Source of the DNA: Verrucomicrobiota bacterium
Lineage (GTDB): Bacteria; Chlamydiota; Chlamydiia; Chlamydiales; Rhabdochlamydiaceae
Length of the DNA stretch: 36,892 nt
Direction: 5' to 3'
Assembly: GCA_018239665.1 (NCBI GenBank)
Contig: JAFEGV010000016.1
Coordinates: 1 to 36,892, forward strand
The notes beneath the pieces are model-generated. The model had not been told where the DNA came from, searched no databases, and was given only the letters and a program-made list of their open reading frames with translations. Shown piece by piece: positions 7,875 to 16,002 of this stretch. Within the stretch, counting starts at the first letter, position 1. Each line of letters starts with the position of its first letter. The position numbers were made by a program, and so were the translations under genes.

Positions 7875-8819
7875 TTAATATTGAGGCCCGCCTTCGTCAA
7901 TCGATGTTGTCGGATAATTCAGCAAATTCCAATTGGAAGGCGTCGGCGCAGCCGGCAACGTGATGCACCCCGGAAAATACACTCGTTCGTAATCCTCAGG
8001 CCGTGTATTCGATAGCCAAATTTCGGGGCCAAAAGTCAATCCTGAAGGATCTTTCTTTAAAAACGCAGCCATAAGGCTATAATTAGAGTTCGAGATAACA
8101 TGATTTAGGCAGTATGTCATTAAATAAAACTCCAGAATATGGTTATCATCTTTAATGAAAATCATATTAGGCTTGGCTCCTTCCAGATTTTCCTTAGCCC
8201 ATTCAATTCGATCAGAAAAAACGACAAAAAGATGATCGTCTGGAAAATGATCCATCGCATTTTTGTAATATTCCGCCCTTAAAAAAAATTGCAGAGTAAT
8301 GCCCGGGTGAAAAGTACGCACATGAACTGCAACCGTCTTCGGATGATCGAAAACCTGCCTATATTTTCGATTTAGATACATTTTAATGGTACGAGACGGA
8401 GAAAATAAGTTCCTTAATCGATCTCGGTGATGAGCATAGGGGTAGATTCCTACAGAACATAAGCATACGTTGCATCCCCTATAGAGACCATAATCGAGCT
8501 TATGAATATGGATAGGTTGTCCATTGTCAACATTACTGGGCAGATATTGATTTAACTTATTAAAAAAAAGGGGATAGTTAATACTCGCGCCTTTTGCATT
8601 TTGGAGCAATGCAGGCGGAAAATAAGGGACCAATTCATTGTCCCAAGCAAAAGATAAGATTGAAACGATGTTAAGGAGCTGCCCTCCAAATTGATCCTTA
8701 GTTTTAAAAACCCCATTAGACTCGCAAATAGTAACATAATTAGTGCTCATTCCAACCGTTGGAATCAGAAGTGAAAATCTCAACAAGAAATTAAAAATAA
8801 ATTTTAAGAAAAGTCTCAC
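7875..8819 (-). CDS. GT11 (alpha-1,2-fucosyltransferase-like) glycosyltransferase with an export signal
   Basis: Family 11 enzymes transfer L-fucose from GDP-fucose to galactose. FGGQLLNIVSILSFA (44-58) fits the GT11 opening GxxxGNQxFxYA. HVRTFHPG (166-173) corresponds to motif HxRRGDY but is altered. FSDRIEWAKENL (201-212) and ISNSNYSLMAAFL (242-254) match the conserved SDD..W and SNSSFSWW..A motifs. Residues 1-23 form a basic/hydrophobic signal or anchor, unusual for bacterial GT11 proteins, which normally start at the nucleotide-binding strand. Translation starts at a GTG with AGGG upstream; an internal Met24 would remove the signal. Gmd at 24395 makes the precursor of GDP-fucose, which suits this role, but no GDP-fucose synthase gene is visible. 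The altered motif leaves the donor uncertain. Confidence 0.62.
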   Translation of the reverse strand: MRLFLKFIFNFLLRFSLLIPTVGMSTNYVTICESNGVFKTKDQFGGQLLNIVSILSFAWDNELVPYFPPALLQNAKGASINYPLFFNKLNQYLPSNVDNGQPIHIHKLDYGLYRGCNVCLCSVGIYPYAHHRDRLRNLFSPSRTIKMYLNRKYRQVFDHPKTVAVHVRTFHPGITLQFFLRAEYYKNAMDHFPDDHLFVVFSDRIEWAKENLEGAKPNMIFIKDDNHILEFYLMTYCLNHVISNSNYSLMAAFLKKDPSGLTFGPEIWLSNTRPEDYERVYFPGCITLPAAPTPSNWNLLNYPTTSIDEGGPQY

Positions 8820-8922
8820 AAAAAACCCTACAATTATTCAGTTTTTTTACTTGAACTTTGAATGATTTTGACCATCTTTATGAGCCAATTAAGAACCATT
8901 AAATTTTTGGAAATGTTAATTC

Positions 8923-8947
8923 AAAAAACCCATCCTCAAACGGGTTT
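8923..8947 (-). terminator. Probable rho-independent terminator after the exported methyltransferase-like gene
   Basis: On the minus strand AAACCC and GGGTTT form a six-base stem around a ten-base loop and run into a T-tract (plus-strand A residues 8923-8928). It lies about 60 bases past the stop of the gene at 9009-9743. The rest of the 8820-9008 gap is AT-rich and shows nothing else clear. Confidence 0.55.
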
Positions 8948-9008
8948 AAAATTGCTCACAAATTAAAAATTCGCTGGCTGTAATCCGAAGGCAGTTTGGT
9001 TAAACTTT

Positions 9009-9743
9009 TTATAAACCAGACCAATTCTTTGGAAGAACCACTAACTTCGCTTTAGATTCGACTCTTTTAGGTAGAACATAATAAAAATCATAAGCGGAAT
9101 ATATTTCGCCCAATTTATCCTTCACATATTCAAATGAACATTCATGCTCTCCATATGCATCATAGCCAATATCGGGCCTGGTAGGGACCTTGAAATCATC
9201 AATAACAATGATGCAATTATCCTTATGAGTTTTGCTAATTGCTTCTAGTTCATCCAGCAGAGGCCAATATTCTTGCCAATGCGCATCGAGGTAGAACAGC
9301 AGCGATTTGCTCTCTAGCGTCGGAAGAATCTCCGTTAATACAGAGCTAGAGGAGCCGAAATGACAAACAGCGTTTGGAAAAATGCTTAAGGTGTTTAGTG
9401 TGATCTGGTAATTTGATGGCTCTATTTCAATCGTGTGGACCTCATTAAAGATGCTCGCAAGAAAGGCCGTTGTGTGTCCATATAGCGATCCTGTCTCAAT
9501 TGCCGCTTCGATATTGTAATGGTTTTTTAGCATGCTGACAAATGAGCTGATCTCTGGAGCCCCATTAAATGCGCCATTGGCAAGCATTATTTGTGCTTGT
9601 CCGAACTGGTTCGGAACAAAAGCGTGGCCAAGATCGATATAATGGGCTGACAAATCTTCATTGGCTGCATTGGCACTGTATATTTTGCCAACAAAAAGAG
9701 AACAAAAAAACATGGACAAACACAAAAGAAGCTTAGATATCAC
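9009..9743 (-). CDS. Class I SAM methyltransferase-like protein with a signal peptide
   Basis: The fold markers of a SAM-dependent methyltransferase are present: AIETGSLYGHTTAFLA (81-96) is motif I, TIEIEPSNY (104-112) ends in the acidic residues that hold the SAM ribose, LLFYLDAHW (148-156) is the motif IV region, and VIDDF follows. This arrangement resembles CmcI/TylF-like sugar or small-molecule O-methyltransferases. Residues 1-26 are a clear Sec signal peptide with a likely cut near SANA-AN, which is odd for an enzyme that needs cytosolic SAM. Translation probably starts at GTG 9743, with AGGAGG six bases upstream. It is monocistronic, with its own terminator. A pair of related-looking proteins lies at 31078-32338. 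Fold confident, substrate unknown. Confidence 0.68.
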   Translation of the reverse strand: MISKLLLCLSMFFCSLFVGKIYSANAANEDLSAHYIDLGHAFVPNQFGQAQIMLANGAFNGAPEISSFVSMLKNHYNIEAAIETGSLYGHTTAFLASIFNEVHTIEIEPSNYQITLNTLSIFPNAVCHFGSSSSVLTEILPTLESKSLLFYLDAHWQEYWPLLDELEAISKTHKDNCIIVIDDFKVPTRPDIGYDAYGEHECSFEYVKDKLGEIYSAYDFYYVLPKRVESKAKLVVLPKNWSGL

Positions 9744-9919
9744 AAGTGGCCTCCTCGAGCAATTTTTAGGTGTACAAGATCATTTCAGGATTGAAATCGT
9801 CAGTATTTCCAACGAAATGCAGCCTTAAAAAATCGAGCTACTCGCAGTTTTCAGCAAACCGTCTAAAATTAGCCTCTTAAACCATATCTAAAATTTTTCA
9901 TTAAATGCAACGAACGTCT

Positions 9920-11011
9920 TTAGCTTTTTTTCCTGCCGCTGACCGCCAGAGTTCGGTTCTTTCTGATCATCGCGAACAGGGTAATGAAGCCGATGAGGTT
10001 GAGCGTAGACATCACGCCGACGAAGAGCAGCATCTTATTGCTCTTCTTGCTCAAGTACATCAAGCGCTGGCGCACCATCTTTTCAAACGGGCTTTCCGTC
10101 TCGTGCCAGGTCCCGGCATATTGATGACGCGACCACATGGCAAGATCGTCATGAGGGGCATCAAAAAAGTAAGCGGGGAAAACGATGTCGCGGCTTCCGT
10201 TCAGGCCGTGCATTTGCTTGACAGCTTCGCCGAAGAGCCAAAATGTGCGGTGAAGAACGCGGTTAAGCGTCGAATCGCGGTCGGTGCCGGGATAGGCAGT
10301 CTGCAGCGAGTCCCACTGCTGCGAAATGAGCTCCATGGAGCGGAAGATAATCGGATGGCCGGGCTTGGCGCCGATAAGGTTATTGGTCGTATAGACGCAA
10401 GAGGGGAGGCTGCTGCGAAAAGGCATATCGATGCCGCAGAAAAAATCATAGGCAGAATTCATAGGGTCAAACGCTTTAAAGCACTTCACATCGTGATCGA
10501 TGTAGATACCCCCTTCTTGATAGAGGATCTCTAGGCGTAGGAGATCGGATTTTTCGGCCCAGTTGTCGCTCTTTGCAAGACAATCGCCGAGTTTGAGCAT
10601 TTTCAGGTCGGCAATATCTTGGAACACCATGCCGGGAACAGGAAGCGGACGCTCCCGATCGGTCCAGAATTTGATCGTCCAGCCGGGATGTTTTGCCATC
10701 CAAGTCCTGACGTTTTCGACCGACTCGCGGGGAAACTGCCTAGGACCGATCCAAATGACGTGGATGATTTTTGGAACCCTGACCGCTTCGGAAGAAGCTT
10801 TAAGATATGCTTTTTGGGTTTCATACATCGCTTTGAAGAGATTCAAATAGTCGAAATCCTCTTTTGTTTGAATGTATTGCCATGTCGGGAGATCTTTTCC
10901 AGTCAGGGCTTCAAAGCTGTCGGACGTGGGTTTCTGATACCCCTTTTTCTTTCCGCACCCATAGGTTAGCGTCAAAAGAAGGATGGCCAAGACAGAGAGA
11001 ATTTTATTCAT
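9920..11011 (-). CDS. Exported DXD glycosyltransferase, GT32/Och1-like, last gene of the five-gene operon
   Basis: GT-A glycosyltransferase of the DXD sugar-binding family (GT32, related to the catalytic part of TcdA/TcdB-type toxins). PKIIHVIWIGP (80-90) opens the nucleotide-binding domain, WTIKFWTDRE follows, and GGIYIDHDVKC (167-177) contains the metal/UDP-sugar binding D-H-D. Residues 1-19 look like a signal sequence ending in TYGC, an imperfect lipobox. A single helix at about 327-349 is followed by a basic tail, RKNRTLAVSGRKKS. This predicts a catalytic domain outside the cytoplasm held by a C-terminal anchor. Only one base separates it from the upstream paralogue. The sugar and acceptor are unknown. 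Confidence 0.82.
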   Translation of the reverse strand: MNKILSVLAILLLTLTYGCGKKKGYQKPTSDSFEALTGKDLPTWQYIQTKEDFDYLNLFKAMYETQKAYLKASSEAVRVPKIIHVIWIGPRQFPRESVENVRTWMAKHPGWTIKFWTDRERPLPVPGMVFQDIADLKMLKLGDCLAKSDNWAEKSDLLRLEILYQEGGIYIDHDVKCFKAFDPMNSAYDFFCGIDMPFRSSLPSCVYTTNNLIGAKPGHPIIFRSMELISQQWDSLQTAYPGTDRDSTLNRVLHRTFWLFGEAVKQMHGLNGSRDIVFPAYFFDAPHDDLAMWSRHQYAGTWHETESPFEKMVRQRLMYLSKKSNKMLLFVGVMSTLNLIGFITLFAMIRKNRTLAVSGRKKS

Positions 11012-11012
11012 G

Positions 11013-12077
11013 TTAGTAACCTCTTCGATGGATCAATTTAAGTGACAAGGCAAGAAACAGGGAGCTAAGGAGCAAAAACCCTCCGGCAGCATAGAGGACC
11101 TTGCTGCTTTTGCGGCGGATTTTAGTTAATGACTTTTCTCCAAACTTCTCCAGTTCCGATTTGCGGAATTTGAAGGAATCCCAGGTCGTAAGGCAGAAGT
11201 GTTTGGAATAGATGGAAGGGATTCCGCTTTTGGCAAAGAAATAGGCAGCCGGAAAAACGATGTCGGTATTGCCGGACAGATCAAGAGTCCCTTCAAGCGC
11301 ATGGGTAAATGCGATGTACGTGCGCTGCATGACCACCTCGACTTGGGAATAAAGATCTTTCCCGCGGAATTTTTGGCCGACAGCATCCCAGCGGTCCGCA
11401 ACGAGGTCGATCACTTTTGCTAGCGCCGGATGTCCCGGACGCGATCCGATCAGCCCATTCCATGTTGTGATATTGAAGCCGGCAAATGGTTCGTGCGGAG
11501 CTTCCAAGCAGCAAAAAAAATCATAGCCGCGCACAAGCGGATCGAAGGATGCGATGCAGTAAGCGTCATGATCGACATAGATCCCCCCTTCCGCAAAAAG
11601 GATCTCGTAGCGCAAGAGATCGGACTTCTCTGCCCAGTTGCGCGATTCATGAAAGCATTTTTCCAGCTTTGTAAAGACCACGTTCGAGATATCGACCATT
11701 TCGATCCCTTCACAGGGAGGTTCCCTGTCTCGATCTGTCCAAAATTTGACCTTCCACTCGGGGTGGTAGGCGATCCAGGAACGTAAATTTTCTACCGATT
11801 CCGGAGGGAATGTTCTAGGGCCTAGCCAGATGAGATGGATAACGGGGGGAATTTTACGGTCTTTTGAAGTCGAAAACTGGGCATCTTTGTTTTTCTGGTA
11901 GAGCAGTTCGATCTGGTCCAGGAGGGCAAGGTCTCTTTCTTGATGGACATAGCTCCAGTGTGGCGTCCCTTTTCCCATCAAAGCTGAAAAGTCATTGTAA
12001 TCGATGTGCTTTTCAATTGAAAACCCTTGCGTTAAGGCTGTCATTGCAATTGCGATGCAAAAGAATATCGATCTCAT
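11013..12077 (-). CDS. Exported DXD glycosyltransferase, GT32/Och1-like, fourth gene of the operon
   Basis: Paralogue of its two neighbours. PPVIHLIWLGP and WKVKFWTDRDRE mark the GT32 N-terminal half, and GGIYVDHDAYC carries the DXD motif. An upstream ATG at 12131 would add 18 residues, but the ATG at 12077 has GGGAGG at good spacing and starts directly with a signal peptide (MRSIFFCIAIAMTALTQG), giving 354 residues. That start overlaps the stop of the upstream gene as ATGA, so translation is probably coupled. The C-terminus has a helix at about 327-349 and a short basic tail, HRRGY. NWAEKSDLLRYEIL, shared with the neighbour, is a conserved GT32 segment before the DXD. Confidence 0.82.
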   Translation of the reverse strand: MRSIFFCIAIAMTALTQGFSIEKHIDYNDFSALMGKGTPHWSYVHQERDLALLDQIELLYQKNKDAQFSTSKDRKIPPVIHLIWLGPRTFPPESVENLRSWIAYHPEWKVKFWTDRDREPPCEGIEMVDISNVVFTKLEKCFHESRNWAEKSDLLRYEILFAEGGIYVDHDAYCIASFDPLVRGYDFFCCLEAPHEPFAGFNITTWNGLIGSRPGHPALAKVIDLVADRWDAVGQKFRGKDLYSQVEVVMQRTYIAFTHALEGTLDLSGNTDIVFPAAYFFAKSGIPSIYSKHFCLTTWDSFKFRKSELEKFGEKSLTKIRRKSSKVLYAAGGFLLLSSLFLALSLKLIHRRGY

Positions 12078-13111
12078 TGCGCCTCCCTCTTTCGCGATGG
12101 GGACCGCAACTTTTTTACTAGCCATGCGCATAAAACGAGGTTGCAGAAGCCAAGCGCAATAGCAACGGTCGCGGGCAGTCCTATTTCTGATTCTGCTTCA
12201 ATAAAGGCATTGCGCACTTGCTCCGTTTCCTCTTTCTTTAACCAAGTTGCCAGGTGGTGATGGGCGGCGTAAATCGCTTTTTCAGGATGATTTTCGCTAA
12301 AAAATGCAGCGGGAAGGACGATGGCTCCATCACAGTTTCCAGCTAGCGCCACGCCATAATTGAGCGCTCGAAAACCTCTATGCTTGACCCGGTTTGCTAT
12401 AGCCATCTCATCGGAACCTGGAAATCGAGCTTCCAGGCGGTCCCAGTTAGACCTAAGCCATTCGATCGCCTCTTGTAAAATGGGATGCTCGCGGGAAACC
12501 GCTATCAGGTTGGTGGCAGGATAGACCGAGGAGCTGAGCAGCGTCGGCTTTAATGCTTCAAGTCCGCAAAAAAAGGCAAAATCGGAAACCAATGGCTCAA
12601 GGGATCGGACCGGTTCCATATCATGATCGAGATAGACGCCTCCCTCAGCCTCAAGCACGGCAAGGCGGAGCACTTCCGATTTTTCACCAAAATTGTCCGA
12701 GTTAAAATAACAATCGGACAAAGGGCCAAGGGTTGCAAGGGCATCGCACACCAGCACTTCCGAAGGTAATGAGCCGCGGGCCTGATCCGTCCACAATTTG
12801 AACTCCCATCCAGGATGAAGCTTGATCCATTGCTTCATGCGAGCAATCGATTCTTGGGGAAAAGGTTTTGGTCCCAGCCAAACCCAATGCAGGACTTTGG
12901 GAATATCACCGCGATTAGAGGTTTTTTCGATGTTTCGATAGTTGTTATAAAGCGATCTGAACTCGGCAATCCGCCTTTGGTCTTCCGGAGTGCGGATGCA
13001 ATCCCACGCAGTCGTTCCTTTCCCCATCGCTTTGTCGAAATCGGGCAAATCGACGCTATGCGCAAGCAAGGGGAACAAAAGAAGAAAGAAGAAAATGCGT
13101 CCTTTGTTCAT
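12074..13111 (-). CDS. Exported DXD glycosyltransferase, GT32/Och1-like, third gene of the operon
   Basis: Third member of the tandem GT32 family. IPKVLHWVWLGP and WEFKLWTDQ mark the N-terminal half, and GGVYLDHDMEP holds the DXD motif. The protein begins with a signal peptide ending near LLAHS-VD and finishes with a helix at about 312-331 plus a strongly basic tail, KKLRSPSRKREAQ. The positive-inside rule then places the catalytic domain in the periplasm. ATGA overlaps occur at both ends with the adjacent genes. It is less similar to the other two copies than they are to each other, which suggests an older duplication followed by a newer one. Confidence 0.82.
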   Translation of the reverse strand: MNKGRIFFFLLLFPLLAHSVDLPDFDKAMGKGTTAWDCIRTPEDQRRIAEFRSLYNNYRNIEKTSNRGDIPKVLHWVWLGPKPFPQESIARMKQWIKLHPGWEFKLWTDQARGSLPSEVLVCDALATLGPLSDCYFNSDNFGEKSEVLRLAVLEAEGGVYLDHDMEPVRSLEPLVSDFAFFCGLEALKPTLLSSSVYPATNLIAVSREHPILQEAIEWLRSNWDRLEARFPGSDEMAIANRVKHRGFRALNYGVALAGNCDGAIVLPAAFFSENHPEKAIYAAHHHLATWLKKEETEQVRNAFIEAESEIGLPATVAIALGFCNLVLCAWLVKKLRSPSRKREAQ

Positions 13112-14046
13112 TGCTTGGCAATATGCTCCTCTTTAGCGTCGACAGAAAAATTTAAAAGCGGCTGATAAGGCGAGCGGGAACAGATATTTCTCAAGCATTC
13201 CTGCTGTCTATCATAGCGGACCTTGTCATCGTTCATCGGAGAAACATGGTTGTAAATGTATAGGATATCGCGGATATGGCGGTAATGCTCTCCAGCCATC
13301 TCGGCCATAGGCACCATCATGGCCACATCGGACGCGCAATCAAAAAAATGGCCATCGATCTGAAAATCTTCAAAATTCACCTTTTTAAACAAACCGGTAT
13401 AGAAGGTTTTTAAATGAGAGAGGGGATATTTGAATTGGACATAGGAACGCAGGCTGTTGGACTTGAGGACCTCTTGAGGGATTTCCCCCGCCGCTTCAGC
13501 TTTGACGAACGTATAAGGAACATATTGGAGGTGGTTTCCGCATGTCATCCACACATCGGGATCTGCATAGACCTCGTTCACACGCTCCAAAACATGGTCG
13601 TGCGCCAGCCAATCATCGCCGTCGACCATGACAATAATTTCTTCATTCGCGCAGCTCATTACAGCTCGATAGATGTTTTCCGCAGCTCCGAGATTATGCG
13701 GATTGTCCCAAAGATCATAAGGAACGCCGAGCGAATGCTCTTCAAAAAACCGCTTCGCTTTCTCTTTCGTCGCATCCGTCGACGCATCGTTAATGTAGAT
13801 GACACGAAAATTGTCGTACTTCTGCTCTAGAATCGAGCCAAGGTTCTTCTCGACCCATTTCTCATTGTTGTAAGAAGGAACGACGACAACAAAGGGCTTG
13901 TGCTCTAAAACGGGAAAAACTTGCTCTACCGGCTTTGTCGCCCATTTCTTTTTAAGCGACACAACCGTTTTTTTGCTGTTAAGTCCTAAAATGAACACGC
14001 ATGCAAATGCAAAAATGAGAAAAATCAGCCTAGAGACCTTTTTCAT
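13108..14046 (-). CDS. GT2 glycosyltransferase with N-terminal membrane anchor, second gene of the operon
   Basis: Inverting GT-A glycosyltransferase. VVVVPSYNNEKWVEKNL starts the nucleotide-binding fold, YINDASTDATKE follows, and MVDGDDWLAHD is the DXD-type donor/metal site. Residues 6-22 are one hydrophobic helix preceded by basic residues, so the enzyme is probably a type II membrane protein with its catalytic domain on the outer face of the inner membrane. It closely resembles the N-terminal half of the next gene upstream (shared KYDNxRVIYINDASTD, DPDVW and a C-terminal LYIxN..PxNDDKVR block), so the two arose by duplication. ATGA overlaps on both sides indicate translational coupling. 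Confidence 0.82.
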   Translation of the reverse strand: MKKVSRLIFLIFAFACVFILGLNSKKTVVSLKKKWATKPVEQVFPVLEHKPFVVVVPSYNNEKWVEKNLGSILEQKYDNFRVIYINDASTDATKEKAKRFFEEHSLGVPYDLWDNPHNLGAAENIYRAVMSCANEEIIVMVDGDDWLAHDHVLERVNEVYADPDVWMTCGNHLQYVPYTFVKAEAAGEIPQEVLKSNSLRSYVQFKYPLSHLKTFYTGLFKKVNFEDFQIDGHFFDCASDVAMMVPMAEMAGEHYRHIRDILYIYNHVSPMNDDKVRYDRQQECLRNICSRSPYQPLLNFSVDAKEEHIAKQ

Positions 14047-15812
14047 TTCTTCTTAACCTTTGGATCTCTTTCAACAAAAGTGGGTTCATAGTCGACGTGC
14101 GCCGAATGGTGCAGATAACGGTCTAAGGGCTCTATATCCATTTTAAGATTGTCGTTGAAAGCTTCCAACAGATCTTTCGGACTCATGCTTTGCATGTTGC
14201 GGTTAGAGGAATTATGCACTAGGTTCAACGGAATGTTGACCATTCGGGAAGCCTCATGGCAAAGGCCCACCCGCCTTGGGCTTGCAACTTTGAGCCACTC
14301 TCCTTCGAGCTGATTGGGGTTGGAAAATGTGATCTTTTCAAATTGCCGCAACACCGTTTCCTTTTTGTAAAGGACAACGTCCGTAGATGTCGGATAGCCC
14401 CAATAACCTTGCTGCTGCTTAAAGATCCATGCATAGACATCCTCATCGACCTGCATAAAGCCGGGCTGCTTGATGGACATGTCGAGCATATAATCGTAAT
14501 CGATCTCTTTGCCAAGCCGGTAGAAGAAGCCGTAGGCCCCGGTCTTTTGCAATGCTGAAATTCCCTGCCGGGCATCGATCGTATCTGTAATGACAATATC
14601 ATCGACTGCGAAAATAAAATATTCGGAATCGCCGCTTCTCAAAGCGCGCATGACATTCGGCTGAAAATCTTTGTGAGGAGCCGCCGTCTGGCGCACCATG
14701 TTGACATTGGGGAAGTCGGCGTAAACCTGATCATATCCCGCATCATATTCCTCGCCGCTGGAGCGATAGATCACCGTGACCTGGTCGATCCCGATGCAAT
14801 ATTTCTCGATCGATTCAAGCAACGCATAGAGCTGCAAGGGCCTGTCATAGGAAAATATGATAAAATCGGCAGTCTGCTGCAGGTCCTGTTTTGCCTTTGG
14901 CAATTCCTTGATAGGAGGGTAAGAGGCCCTGCGGTAGATGGCCTGGGCAATCTCAAGCTGCCGCCTTCCTCGGACCTTGTCGTCATTTAAAGGAGTTGCG
15001 CGGTTCCAAATGTACAAAATTTCTGGAACATATTGGACATGAGGCCCTGCCATTTCCATGACAGGAACGAAGAAGGCTACATCGTTGGCCGCATCGACAA
15101 ACTTACCTTCATAAGCAAGGTCTTTGAGCTTCAAATTCTGAAAAATTCCTGCATAGAACGTACGCAGCTGAGAAAAACACCAATGGTTTTTTGAATACTG
15201 CCGGATTTTTCGACCGTCGATGACCGATTGGGGCAAGGGCTGAGCGAAATTGGCAACATGATAAGAGGAATAATTGGGATATTCAACATAGCTTCCCCAT
15301 GTGACCCAAACATCCGGATCTGCATAAACTTCATTTAACTTTTCCAAGACCCGGTCATGGGCAAACCAGTCATCGCCGTCCAAAACAAGCACGATTTCAT
15401 CGGGCTCGCATCGGTGGACCGCACGATAGATATTTTCCATTGCGCCCCGGTTTGTCACATTATTGACAACCTCGAACCGATGCCTCTCGCCCCATGAATC
15501 GACAAGGTCTTGGACCTGTGCCAATGTGGAGTCGGTGGAAGCATCATTGATGTAGATAACGCGATAATTGTCATACTTCTGTTCAAAGATCGACCTTAAA
15601 TTCTTCTCTACCCATAAGCAGTTATTAAAAGAAGGGACGATAACGACAAACGGCTTATGCTCATTAACGGCAAATGCTGGCCGAGCTTTAGAAGGATGGA
15701 ATAAGTTGGCGGCTTTTTTGCCCAGCTTGCCATCGCTTTTAAATTGCGTTCCTAGAAAAAAGGCCGACGTAACGACTAAAAACAAAAAAATGAATTTGAT
15801 CCAACGACTCAT
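14043..15812 (-). CDS. Two-domain GT2 glycosyltransferase fusion with N-terminal anchor, first gene of the operon
   Basis: Residues 5-21 are a membrane anchor. Residues about 51-310 are a GT2 domain: VIVPSFNNCLWVEKNL, YINDASTDST and LDGDDWFAHD (DGDD at 145-148). A second region, about 325-570, looks like another GT-A-type domain: FIIFSYDRPLQLYALLESI resembles a GT2 opening, and FAVDDIVITD could be its DXD site. It may therefore add two sugars, or use the second domain for recognition. The start has an AGG about eight bases upstream, and the 190-base gap to topA holds the operon's leader. A possible -10 (CATAAT at 15836-15841) is weak. The stop overlaps the next gene as ATGA. The role of the second domain is inferred from pattern only. 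Confidence 0.78.
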   Translation of the reverse strand: MSRWIKFIFLFLVVTSAFFLGTQFKSDGKLGKKAANLFHPSKARPAFAVNEHKPFVVIVPSFNNCLWVEKNLRSIFEQKYDNYRVIYINDASTDSTLAQVQDLVDSWGERHRFEVVNNVTNRGAMENIYRAVHRCEPDEIVLVLDGDDWFAHDRVLEKLNEVYADPDVWVTWGSYVEYPNYSSYHVANFAQPLPQSVIDGRKIRQYSKNHWCFSQLRTFYAGIFQNLKLKDLAYEGKFVDAANDVAFFVPVMEMAGPHVQYVPEILYIWNRATPLNDDKVRGRRQLEIAQAIYRRASYPPIKELPKAKQDLQQTADFIIFSYDRPLQLYALLESIEKYCIGIDQVTVIYRSSGEEYDAGYDQVYADFPNVNMVRQTAAPHKDFQPNVMRALRSGDSEYFIFAVDDIVITDTIDARQGISALQKTGAYGFFYRLGKEIDYDYMLDMSIKQPGFMQVDEDVYAWIFKQQQGYWGYPTSTDVVLYKKETVLRQFEKITFSNPNQLEGEWLKVASPRRVGLCHEASRMVNIPLNLVHNSSNRNMQSMSPKDLLEAFNDNLKMDIEPLDRYLHHSAHVDYEPTFVERDPKVKKK

Positions 15813-16002
15813 ATATAGGACCTGCTTCGAGAAGAATTATGCCAAGGATCGTAACGCTATTTCTTGATTCCCGTCAACAAAGTCACAAAATTCACTTGAT
15901 TTTGAGCTGCCGTCGTAATAAGCTCCCCTTCATTTAGTAAACAGAGCGAGTTGCAAACTACGCTTGCCCTCGGCGTTCAGCAACTGGCACAAAAGGGATG
16001 TA

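Noticed and set aside
9905..10534. Plus-strand open frame of 209 codons antisense to the last GT32 gene
   Set aside because: The opposite strand has clear GT32 motifs; this frame has none and looks like a codon-bias shadow.
15964..16002. TTG start giving topA 13 extra residues
   Set aside because: The ATG at 16003 has AAAAGGGA upstream and matches the usual MGKALIVVESPAK start.
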